The translations under genes and the position numbers were made by a program. Below the pieces are notes generated by a model, which searched no databases, had not been told where the DNA came from, and saw only the letters and a list, made by a program, of their open reading frames with translations. DNA of 64,000 bases from Alteromonas sp. IB21. GTDB lineage: Bacteria > Pseudomonadota > Gammaproteobacteria > Enterobacterales > Alteromonadaceae. The stretch is from NCBI RefSeq assembly GCF_016405965.1, contig NZ_JAEFCD010000016.1, forward strand, positions 1 through 64,000, given 5' to 3'. The first letter of the stretch is position 1. Each line of letters opens with the position of its first letter. Positions 5,453 to 13,134 of this stretch are shown piece by piece.

Positions 5453-7210
5453 TCAGCGCCCTACAGCAATACCTTCTCTACGAGGGTCAGCACCGCCAAT
5501 CAGTTTGCCTGATTTAAACTGTATTCCGTGAAGACCACTGTTTAAATCTACCACTTTAACGTTGTGTCCAAGTGCTTTTAAAGGCTCTTCTAGTTCAGCT
5601 ATTGGTGTACCCTTCTCTAACGCCGTATAGTCGTTTCTATTAGTGATTTTAGGTAGGTTGATGGCCTGTTGAATATCCAAGCCAAAATCTAAAACACCAA
5701 TTAGGGTTTGAGCGACATAGCTTACAATTCTAGAGCCGCCCGGTGAGCCGACAACCACCTCTAAGTTACCTTCTTTGTCGAACACCATTGTGGGGCTCAT
5801 GGCACTTCTCGGGCGCTTACCAGGCTCAACGCGGTTAGGCACTGGAAAACGGTCTTTGGTCGGCGAAAATGAGAAGTCTGTAAGCTGATTATTAAGCAGG
5901 AAGCCTTCAACCATGATTCCAGAACCAAACATAAACTCGATGCTAGTTGTCATCGATACCGCGTTGCCCTCTTTATCAACAATAGAAACATGAGAGGTGT
6001 TAGGCAGTTCCATTGATGTACCAAGCGCTACATTCGCATCAGCGTAGGGATTTCCCGCGCGTTTGCGGCGCCACGCTTTATCAACCCCAATACTCTCAGC
6101 ACGGCGCTCTAGGTAAGCCGTGTTGATCATGGCTGCAAACGGAAGATTGGTGAAATCGCTGTCGGCAATAAACTTCTCCCGATCCGCGTACGAAAGCGCG
6201 CTCGCTTGGGTATACAGATTTGCAAACTCTACCGAATCCGGTGCGTATTGGCCAAGATTGAAATCTTCTAGCATTTTCAAAATTTGATAAACATTTACAC
6301 CACCAGAACTAGGCGGTGCCATGCCGCAAATACGTTTCTCGTGATAAAGGCCACAAACAGGTTCACGTTTTACAGGTTCATAGTTTGCTAAATCTTCTAA
6401 CGTCATCTGACCTGGGTTAATCTCAGCGCTATTCACTGCTTCAACGATTTTTTCAGCAACCTCACCTTTCAATAGATAGTCGCTGCCCTTTTCGGCAATC
6501 CCTTTTAATGTTTTGGCTAACTTTTTATTTTTCTTTACCGTGCCTTCTTTTAATGGCAAACCCGCTGGAAAGAAGTAAGTCGAGCTTGCAGGAAAAGTTT
6601 TTAGACCAGGGTGATAGTCTAAAGCCACCAGCTTTGCCAGACGTGGTGACACTCTAAAGCCGTCTTCAGCGGTTTTTATCGTATCGTCGAAGAGCGTATT
6701 CCAAGGTAGCTTACCGAACTCTCCCTGTGCCATTTCTAACGCTTTTACTGCGCCAGGCACACCTACTGATTTACCGCCTACAACGGCGTCTAACCAGCGC
6801 ATAGGCTTGCTGCCTTCGATGAACCAATGAGAATTTACGGCTTTTGGCGCGGTTTCGCGGCCGTCAAAGGTGTGAAGTACTTTGTTCTTATTATCCCAAT
6901 AAAGGATGAAAGCGCCACCACCGATGCCCGACGATTGTGGTTCAACCAAAGAAAGCATTGATTGGACAGCCACGGCCGCGTCGATAGCACTCCCGCCTCT
7001 CTCTAAAATATTCTTCCCCGCCCAAGACGCGTAAGGGTTTGCTGCTACGACCATATATTCGTTAGCCTCAAACGCTTTTTTCTCAATGTAGCCTGTGGCT
7101 GCCTCTGGCTCACCTACTTCGCGCGTTTGCTTCGCGGTCGCACCAAAAACAAAACAGCTAGTTAATGCAAAGGTAACTACCCAAGCTCTGAACAAAGCAC
7201 TGCGTCTCAA
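5453..7210 (-). CDS. ggt: Gamma-glutamyltransferase (glutathione hydrolase)
   Basis: This 585-residue precursor has a signal peptide (MRRSALFRAWVVTFALTSCFVFG) and is predicted to act in the periplasm, removing the gamma-glutamyl group from glutathione and related compounds. Recognisable parts are VAANPYASWAGKNILERGGSAIDAAVA, the PQSSGIGGGAFI box, and the autocleavage site NTSHVSIVD with the nucleophile Thr405, where the chain would split into large and small subunits; PRSAMSPTMVF and VVGSPGGSRI belong to the small subunit. It starts with TTG, with GAGG ten bases upstream, 14 bases after the enoyl-CoA hydratase stop codon, so the two genes form an operon. Confidence 0.92.
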   Translation of the reverse strand: MRRSALFRAWVVTFALTSCFVFGATAKQTREVGEPEAATGYIEKKAFEANEYMVVAANPYASWAGKNILERGGSAIDAAVAVQSMLSLVEPQSSGIGGGAFILYWDNKNKVLHTFDGRETAPKAVNSHWFIEGSKPMRWLDAVVGGKSVGVPGAVKALEMAQGEFGKLPWNTLFDDTIKTAEDGFRVSPRLAKLVALDYHPGLKTFPASSTYFFPAGLPLKEGTVKKNKKLAKTLKGIAEKGSDYLLKGEVAEKIVEAVNSAEINPGQMTLEDLANYEPVKREPVCGLYHEKRICGMAPPSSGGVNVYQILKMLEDFNLGQYAPDSVEFANLYTQASALSYADREKFIADSDFTNLPFAAMINTAYLERRAESIGVDKAWRRKRAGNPYADANVALGTSMELPNTSHVSIVDKEGNAVSMTTSIEFMFGSGIMVEGFLLNNQLTDFSFSPTKDRFPVPNRVEPGKRPRSAMSPTMVFDKEGNLEVVVGSPGGSRIVSYVAQTLIGVLDFGLDIQQAINLPKITNRNDYTALEKGTPIAELEEPLKALGHNVKVVDLNSGLHGIQFKSGKLIGGADPRREGIAVGR

Positions 7211-7224
7211 AATATATTTTCCTC

Positions 7225-7989
7225 TTATTTAAACTTTTCGGGGTTAATGGGGCGTTTTTTAAGAAACGCATCGAACGCTTCTTGGGCCGCAGTAGTACCC
7301 AATGCTTCTAAAAAAATATCAAATTCTTCGTTCATTTGCTGATTAATATGCTCTCCATCGCCTTTTAATAGCGCTTTTGTTTGTCTAAGCGAAAATGAAG
7401 GCTTGGCGATGAGTTTATCAACCGTAGCTTGAACTGTCTGATCGATTTCATTGGCATCAGTAATTTTGGTCAAAATTCCGAATTGATATGCGTCGGCAGC
7501 AGAGAATGGTTCGCCCAACATTAGCCACTCTGCTGCTTTGATATGCCCTGCAACCTTAGGCAAAAGATAACTTGATGCATATTCAGGAACAAGCCCTAAA
7601 TTGATGAACGGTAGAACAAATCGGGTATCTGGAGTGGCGTAAACAAAATCGCAGTGAAGCAGCAAGGTAGTTCCTATTCCCACCGCTAACCCATGAACTT
7701 GCGCGATGACAGGTATGTTACATGCAGCCAGAGCGCGCATAAACGCTGCGGTTTCCGGCACCTGAGCGTGATCTTGTTGCTGTGCAAAGTCGCCTATATC
7801 ATTACCTGCAGTAAAACAATCACCCGCACCTTTAATGACAACCACTTTTGTTGAACCATCATTTTTAACACCCAAAATAGCATTCGCCATTGCTTGGTAC
7901 ATATCCCGTGTTAATGCATTCTTTTTCTCTTTACGGTTGAGTGTAATTGTTAAGCACTGCTGATTATTTTCGGTAATGATGTAAGACAT
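7225..7989 (-). CDS. Enoyl-CoA hydratase/isomerase family protein
   Basis: The 254-residue crotonase-fold protein shows the N-terminal LTITLNRKEKKNALT strand, the first oxyanion-hole segment GDCFTAGNDIGDF, and the second, HGLAVGIGTTLLLHCDFVYA. The usual hydratase Glu pair is not evident: the first region reads LVPEYASSYLLPKVAG, which is more like the isomerase-type members (2,3-enoyl-CoA isomerase). It would act on acyl-CoA in the cytoplasm. AAGGAG lies in front of the ATG. It heads an operon with ggt downstream, an unexpected pairing. Confidence 0.88.
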   Translation of the reverse strand: MSYIITENNQQCLTITLNRKEKKNALTRDMYQAMANAILGVKNDGSTKVVVIKGAGDCFTAGNDIGDFAQQQDHAQVPETAAFMRALAACNIPVIAQVHGLAVGIGTTLLLHCDFVYATPDTRFVLPFINLGLVPEYASSYLLPKVAGHIKAAEWLMLGEPFSAADAYQFGILTKITDANEIDQTVQATVDKLIAKPSFSLRQTKALLKGDGEHINQQMNEEFDIFLEALGTTAAQEAFDAFLKKRPINPEKFK

Positions 7990-8101
7990 AATTACTCCTT
8001 TACTGTCGTCTATTTTATATTAGGTGTACTTCAGTTTTCACCCTGTCGGCAATTTCTGTATCATAGCCAGCAAATTCGAAATTCAAAAATAACTAACACT
8101 G

Positions 8102-8686
8102 ATGATGTCACTGCCGTTTTCGCTTAAGTATAGCGCTGGTCCTTTATTTGTAGCGCTATGCTCTGTTATTGCATTTTTCTTTGAGCCCATGTCTGGCAAC
8201 TATTTGGCTTACGACCGGTACGCCATCCAAGGTTTAGAAACCTGGCGCATTATCAGCGGAAATATCGTTCACACCAATGGCTACCACTTAGTTTTAAATT
8301 TAGCGGGCCTCGCGCTTTTGTGGGCGCTGCACGGTGAACATTATCGCATTGGCTTGTACTTAAAGGTTTTTGTGTGGTGCTGCTTAGGAACCAGTGTCGG
8401 GCTTTATTTTTTCTCTCCAGACCTGATTTGGTACGCAGGTTTGTCTGGCGCGTTACACGGTATTTTCGCATGGGGCGCCTGTGTTGATATAAAAGAGAAA
8501 ATGAAGTCGGGTTGGTTACTACTTATCGGTTTAGCGATTAAAGTGGGATACGAACAAATTGATGGTAGCAGTGAGGAAATAGCAAACCTTATTGGTGCGA
8601 AAGTTGCGGTAGATGCGCATTTATTTGGGGCGCTGACAGGCATGGTTATCTTTTTGCTTATGTTTATCACCGCTAAAAGAAAATAA
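8102..8686 (+). CDS. rrtA: Rhombosortase (rhomboid-like intramembrane serine protease)
   Basis: The 194-residue membrane protein has the short rhomboid pattern of the rhombosortase family: WRIISGNIVHTNGYHLVLNLAGLALLW in the second helix, GLSGALHG with the catalytic Ser115, and VDAHLFGALTG with the catalytic His173. Family members cleave proteins with a C-terminal GlyGly-CTERM anchor for surface release. No protein with that tail was noticed in this window, so its substrates lie elsewhere. The start could be the ATG at 8102 or the next one at 8105. It converges on the S9 peptidase gene, with a hairpin terminator between. Confidence 0.88.
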   Translation: MMSLPFSLKYSAGPLFVALCSVIAFFFEPMSGNYLAYDRYAIQGLETWRIISGNIVHTNGYHLVLNLAGLALLWALHGEHYRIGLYLKVFVWCCLGTSVGLYFFSPDLIWYAGLSGALHGIFAWGACVDIKEKMKSGWLLLIGLAIKVGYEQIDGSSEEIANLIGAKVAVDAHLFGALTGMVIFLLMFITAKRK

Positions 8687-8777
8687 ACGCCCTTGCTATA
8701 CAGCGGCGCTCTTTCCATGTATTACAGCCGCCTACGGTAGATAAAAAGCGCGTAAACGAAAAAGCTAATGACAATAG

Positions 8778-8812
8778 AAAGGCCCGAATTCAGTTGAATT
8801 CGGGCCTTTTTT
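8778..8812. terminator. Bidirectional terminator between rrtA and the S9 peptidase gene
   Basis: GGCCCGAATTC and GAATTCGGGCC make a perfect 11-base stem with an AGTT loop (8781-8806), followed by TTTTTT on the plus strand and by a shorter T run on the minus strand. Confidence 0.9.
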
Positions 8813-8889
8813 CGTAGCCTTTGAAACTAATACGATATGAAAAGCGGTTGTTTTTAAACACTGAGCTTTTCACGAATTAACCGTTTCAG

Positions 8890-11385
8890 TTATAAATTTT
8901 CCTCGAATAGCTTGTAGATACGGCGGTATTCATCAAGCCATGAACTAGGCTGAACAAACCCGTGTGGCTCTACTGGATAAATCGCCGTTTCAAAATCTTC
9001 CTTCTCTAACTCGATAAGGCGCTGCACCAATCGCACGGTATCATGGAAAAACACATTGTCATCAACCATTGGCGCGTTGATAAGCAAGGGCTTTTCGAGT
9101 CCATCTGCGAAATAGATTGGTGAGCTACGCTCAAACGCGATGGGATCGATATCAGGAGTGTTTAAAATGTTTGCCGTATAGGGTGTGTTGTAATGTGCCC
9201 AGTCGGTTACTGGACGGAGTGCTGCACCCGCCGCGAATAGGTCAGGAGCGGTAAACATAGACATAAAGGTTAAGAAACCGCCGTACGATCCGCCATATGT
9301 GCCTATGCGCTCGCGATCTACATTTGCGTTGTCTACCAACCAATTCACACCGTCACGTAAGTCCTGCACTTCAGGCGTACCCATTTGGCGATAAATCGCG
9401 GTACGCCAATCACGCCCGTAGCCAGCGCTTGCACGGTAATCCATATCAAGCACAACATAGCCTTGCTGCACTAGCATACTGTGGAACATGTATTCTCTGA
9501 AATACCCAGACCACCCCATGTGGGCGTTTTGTAAATAGCCTGCGCCGTGGTTAAACACTACCGCTTTGTTTGGTGCTGATTTGTCGTAATTTTCTGGTAG
9601 ATAAACGCGAGCGTAAATTGGCGCGTCGGTATGCGATGAGTCAATAGCAACGATATTCGGCACTGCCCAAGGGAGTGCATTAAATTCAGCACTGGCGCTT
9701 CGCGTAATCTGCTTTGCTGCTGTTGCTTCATCTGCTGGCTTAATATAAAGCTCTTGTGGCTTATTAACTTTGCTATGGCTTAGCAGCAAGTTTTTACCAT
9801 CAGGGCTAAGTGAATAGTCGGTCATACCATTCAAATCAGTCATGGTGTCGATGGTATTGTCACTTAAATCAGCACGATAAACTTCGTAAAGACCAGGATG
9901 CTCTATGTTAGCTTTAAAGTAGATATAGTTGTCATCGTTGGAAAGCGTTAAATCGTCAACAATAAAACGGCCACTGGTCAGCGCGACAGGCTTCTCACCA
10001 GGTTTTTGAATATATAAATGCGAGTAGCCAGTATGCTCAGACTGATAGTAAAGGGTCTCGCTGTCATTCAGCCAATCAAACGCGTTGAAACGATAGTTTA
10101 CCCACGCATCGTCATGAAGCCTGTGTTGGTTTTCCAGCGTTTTATTTGCAAGGTCGACGGTCGCAATCCAGCGGTCTTTGTTGTCCCACGCTTCTAGCAT
10201 AACCGCGACAGCGTTACCGTTTTTGTGCCAGCGAATCGAAGGTTTGGTCCAGTACCAGCTTTGCAGTAAGGTAATATCTCGGGGCAGACGATTCACTTCA
10301 TAAGTCTCGCCTCTTGCCTTCGCGTTCTCTGCTTTTACATCTGCAAGTACGTCGTCATTGTAGCCAGGCAAATTAAAGTATTTAAGTTCACTCTTCTCAC
10401 CTGTTTTCAAATTAAGCAGCCACAGTACGTGATTTACTGATTCTGCATCTGCCACACGTTGGCGTACCGGCTTTGCCGCGATACGGCTGTCTTCTTGAAT
10501 GTAATGGGGCATGATGTCGCTGTCATCGCGGGTCGGCTTACTTTCAGTAGTTGCAACCACAGCAAAGTTACCCGCAGGCGATACACTGATCCCTGCTAGT
10601 CGATGCGACTTGTCGAAATAAAACGGCGAAGGTGCAACGCTGTCGTTCTTTTCAGCCAGTGCTTTTTTTGCATCGTCTTTATCTTTTTTGTTTTTACGCT
10701 GTAGCTTGATGTATTCCACCAGCGACTGTTGCTGTTCAGCAATATAATCTTTAGGTGGCTCTACTGCCGTTGGCTCGTCACTAAATTTCCAACTCAACAG
10801 CTCTTCACGGGTGCCGTTTGATAGGTCGATAGCAATGAACCGGTCACCACTTAACGCCATTAGGCGGCCATCTGTCATGAAAGAAAGCGTTGAGAGTGCG
10901 TTACCGCCACGAGCAATACGCACAGTTTCGCCATTGGTAAATTGCACATAAACACTGTCTTCAAAGGAATAAGCGATGACACCATCGTTCCTTACTACGC
11001 GCTCTTTGAAACGATATTTGTGTAAGTCGGATAGCGGCGCTTTAATCACATTCTCAGGATTTGATAGGTCAGCAATATAAACATCTTTGAGTGCACTATT
11101 TTGCTTTTCCCTTTCAAACACAATTTTGTCGCCATTAACTGACCAGCCCATACCCTCGGGCAGCGCGCCTATCCATTGAGGATCTGACATGATTTGTTTG
11201 AGCGTGATTTCACCGTTTGTTTGGCTGGCTGACGGCGCTACATCAGGTGTGACCGATTGTTGAATACTCGTCGCAGGCAATGGCAAAGAGGTTGTTGTAA
11301 TTGACGTGTCGTTCGTTGTGCTTGCACATCCACCAAGCGCAAACGTTACGCTGGCCGCGATGAGTAAAGAAGAATATTTTTTCAT
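8890..11385 (-). CDS. S9 family serine peptidase, dipeptidyl-peptidase IV-like lipoprotein
   Basis: The 831-residue protein begins with a lipoprotein signal (lipobox LGGC, Cys20). The middle is a beta-propeller-type region with repeated strand motifs (LTLSNDDNYIYFKANIEHPGLYEVYRADL, MTDYSLSPDGKNLLLSHSK). The C-terminal alpha/beta hydrolase carries GTYGGSYGGF with nucleophile Ser700, an Asp in APMVDDNVFF and His in YPVEPHGFVQPSSW. It likely trims peptides at the cell envelope, fitting a marine protein degrader. It has no obvious operon partner. Length is slightly above typical DPP IV homologues because of a charged Lys-rich insert near residues 225-250. Confidence 0.9.
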   Translation of the reverse strand: MKKYSSLLIAASVTFALGGCASTTNDTSITTTSLPLPATSIQQSVTPDVAPSASQTNGEITLKQIMSDPQWIGALPEGMGWSVNGDKIVFEREKQNSALKDVYIADLSNPENVIKAPLSDLHKYRFKERVVRNDGVIAYSFEDSVYVQFTNGETVRIARGGNALSTLSFMTDGRLMALSGDRFIAIDLSNGTREELLSWKFSDEPTAVEPPKDYIAEQQQSLVEYIKLQRKNKKDKDDAKKALAEKNDSVAPSPFYFDKSHRLAGISVSPAGNFAVVATTESKPTRDDSDIMPHYIQEDSRIAAKPVRQRVADAESVNHVLWLLNLKTGEKSELKYFNLPGYNDDVLADVKAENAKARGETYEVNRLPRDITLLQSWYWTKPSIRWHKNGNAVAVMLEAWDNKDRWIATVDLANKTLENQHRLHDDAWVNYRFNAFDWLNDSETLYYQSEHTGYSHLYIQKPGEKPVALTSGRFIVDDLTLSNDDNYIYFKANIEHPGLYEVYRADLSDNTIDTMTDLNGMTDYSLSPDGKNLLLSHSKVNKPQELYIKPADEATAAKQITRSASAEFNALPWAVPNIVAIDSSHTDAPIYARVYLPENYDKSAPNKAVVFNHGAGYLQNAHMGWSGYFREYMFHSMLVQQGYVVLDMDYRASAGYGRDWRTAIYRQMGTPEVQDLRDGVNWLVDNANVDRERIGTYGGSYGGFLTFMSMFTAPDLFAAGAALRPVTDWAHYNTPYTANILNTPDIDPIAFERSSPIYFADGLEKPLLINAPMVDDNVFFHDTVRLVQRLIELEKEDFETAIYPVEPHGFVQPSSWLDEYRRIYKLFEENL

Positions 11386-11564
11386 TATTTTAAGTCGTTG
11401 TTATGTAAAAAGCGTTAACATTATACCCAGAGCATTTATCAAAGCGCTAACGTTCATCGATTGTGATAGTGAACCAAACGTAAAGCATCCCCGTTTATGG
11501 TTTGTCTACATTGGGTCTCTTACCCTTTCAAAATAACAAAAATTAACTCTCGAGGTAAAACACT

Positions 11565-12119
11565 ATGAAAGCAAAAAGATTTGTACCGGCGTTGCTTACG
11601 CTTACCTTTTTAACGTCTACTAGCTTTGCAAATGAATGCCCTAGTGTACTTAAATTTATGAAGCGCAAACTCAATTCTCAAGAAACGGTCAATCTGTGTA
11701 ACGAATACGGTGGCAAAACGCTGTTAGTGGTTAACACAGCTAGCTATTGCGGTTATACACCACAGTTTGAAGGCTTAGAGGCACTTTACAGTGACTACAA
11801 AGACAAAGATTTCGTAGTACTTGGTTTTCCATCTCATGATTTCAATCAGGAAGATAATGATGAAGGTAAAACCGCCGAACTTTGCGAATTAACCTACGGC
11901 GTAAAGTTTCCGATGTTTGAACCAATATCGGTAAAAGGTGAAGACGCGGACCCTATGTATCAAATGCTTAAAACTGCTACTGGCAAAGCGCCATCTTGGA
12001 ATTTCAACAAATACCTGATAGATAGCACGGGCAAGCAAATCACTCACTACCCTAGTTCAACAAAGCCTACCGATCCTGCCTTTATTGCTGATGTTGAAGC
12101 GCTATTAAAAAGTGAATAA
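11565..12119 (+). CDS. Glutathione peroxidase, cysteine type, exported
   Basis: This 184-residue thiol peroxidase has a signal peptide (KRFVPALLTLTFLTSTSFA), placing it in the periplasm. The peroxidatic motif is VVNTASYCGYTPQFEGLEALY, with Cys in place of selenocysteine; the Gln/Asn/Trp partners appear in GFPSHDFNQED and PSWNFNKYL. The usual FPSNQF is changed to FPSHDFNQED. It reduces hydroperoxides, in most bacterial members with thioredoxin-type electron donors. GAGG precedes the ATG by ten bases. It is monocistronic. Confidence 0.9.
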   Translation: MKAKRFVPALLTLTFLTSTSFANECPSVLKFMKRKLNSQETVNLCNEYGGKTLLVVNTASYCGYTPQFEGLEALYSDYKDKDFVVLGFPSHDFNQEDNDEGKTAELCELTYGVKFPMFEPISVKGEDADPMYQMLKTATGKAPSWNFNKYLIDSTGKQITHYPSSTKPTDPAFIADVEALLKSE

Positions 12120-12181
12120 GTATTGTTGCGTTCATAAGCGCTCTTTGAGCTGTTGATAACGTCTACGATGTTAACGCACAT

Positions 12182-12210
12182 AAAAAAGCCCCGCGTTATA
12201 CGCGGGGCAA
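12182..12210 (-). terminator. Terminator downstream of the azoreductase gene
   Basis: GCCCCGCG and CGCGGGGC (12188-12208) form an 8-base stem with a TTATA loop. On the minus strand it is followed by TTTTTTA, so it serves the minus-strand gene; the plus side lacks a T run. Confidence 0.8.
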
Positions 12211-12290
12211 TCAAGCACACTCAACTTGGAACACACTTTTAGCTGAAACATACTTCCTACGTTTTAGCTAACTGCATTAATTTAGTGTGT

Positions 12291-12893
12291 TTAGCCGTTG
12301 GTAAGTTCAATAATTTTTTCACTTGCAGCTGAAAAAGCTTCGTTTGCTTGCTCTTCACCCATGTTAAGTCCCTCAGCATAAACGAATTTTACATTGTTAA
12401 TGCCAACGAAATTTAAAAAGTGTTTTAAGTATGGCGTTTGCGTATCGAAGTCTGAACCTGCATAAACACCACCACGGGCTGCAAAAACCGTAGCTGATTT
12501 ATTCTCTAACAAGCCCACAGGACCCGTTTCAGTATATTTAAACGTTATACCAGCTCGAGCCACACGGTCAAAATATGCTTTTAGACTTGAAGGAATGCCA
12601 AAGTTATACATTGGCACTGCTAACACAATCTCATCAGCTTCCTTTACCGCTTCTACGATATCGTCAGACACTTTAGCCAACGCTTGCTGCGATTCATTTC
12701 GTTCAGAAGCCTCAGTCATCCAAGCCTGCATTTCTTCACCCGTTAGGTGAGGTAGCGCTAGCGAGGCTACATCGACGCGGTTGATACGTACCGAGTCATC
12801 CTTTCCCATTTTAGAAAGGTACTCGTTTGCAAGCTTTGAAGAATTACCTTCACTGCCATTAAGGCTGGAAAATATCGCTAAAACTTTTTTCAT
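12291..12893 (-). CDS. azoR: FMN-dependent NADH-azoreductase
   Basis: The 200-residue flavodoxin-fold protein begins MKKVLAIFSSLNGSEGNSSKLANEYL, the FMN phosphate-binding loop, then has VLAVPMYNFGIPSSLKAYFDRVARAGITFKYTETGPVGLLENK, the AzoR signature, and AARGGVYAG. AzoR reduces azo compounds and quinones with NADH and often acts in thiol or quinone stress. The ATG at 12893 is preferred over a TTG twelve bases upstream because GGAG lies six bases in front of it. An inverted repeat at 12982-12998, upstream on its strand, may be the operator of a regulator not in this window. Confidence 0.92.
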   Translation of the reverse strand: MKKVLAIFSSLNGSEGNSSKLANEYLSKMGKDDSVRINRVDVASLALPHLTGEEMQAWMTEASERNESQQALAKVSDDIVEAVKEADEIVLAVPMYNFGIPSSLKAYFDRVARAGITFKYTETGPVGLLENKSATVFAARGGVYAGSDFDTQTPYLKHFLNFVGINNVKFVYAEGLNMGEEQANEAFSAASEKIIELTNG

Positions 12894-12981
12894 GCCGAAC
12901 TCCAATATTCGTTGTTTCGATGATGCGAAGTTATATTAGAGCAATTAGATTGAATGAAAATATCAAAAAGATGAAGGGTGC

Positions 12982-12998
12982 GTTCTATTTTGTAGAAC
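12982..12998. promoter_or_regulatory. Inverted repeat upstream of azoR, candidate operator
   Basis: GTTCTATTTTGTAGAAC has perfect 6-base arms (GTTCTA/TAGAAC) around TTTTG. It lies about 90 bases upstream of the azoR start and about 140 bases upstream of the lipoprotein gene. It could bind a dimeric regulator such as a LysR or HxlR type; no such gene is next to it. Confidence 0.4.
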
Positions 12999-13134
12999 AT
13001 GATCTTACGTGTTCGAGACGCATTGTAAAAATAATGAAAACATTACATTGCGTTAATGTTGCAAGAAGGATGATCTTCCCACAATTCCCTAGCGTAATCG
13101 AGTCTGCTACAACACAATTAAGAGGATACGAAAA

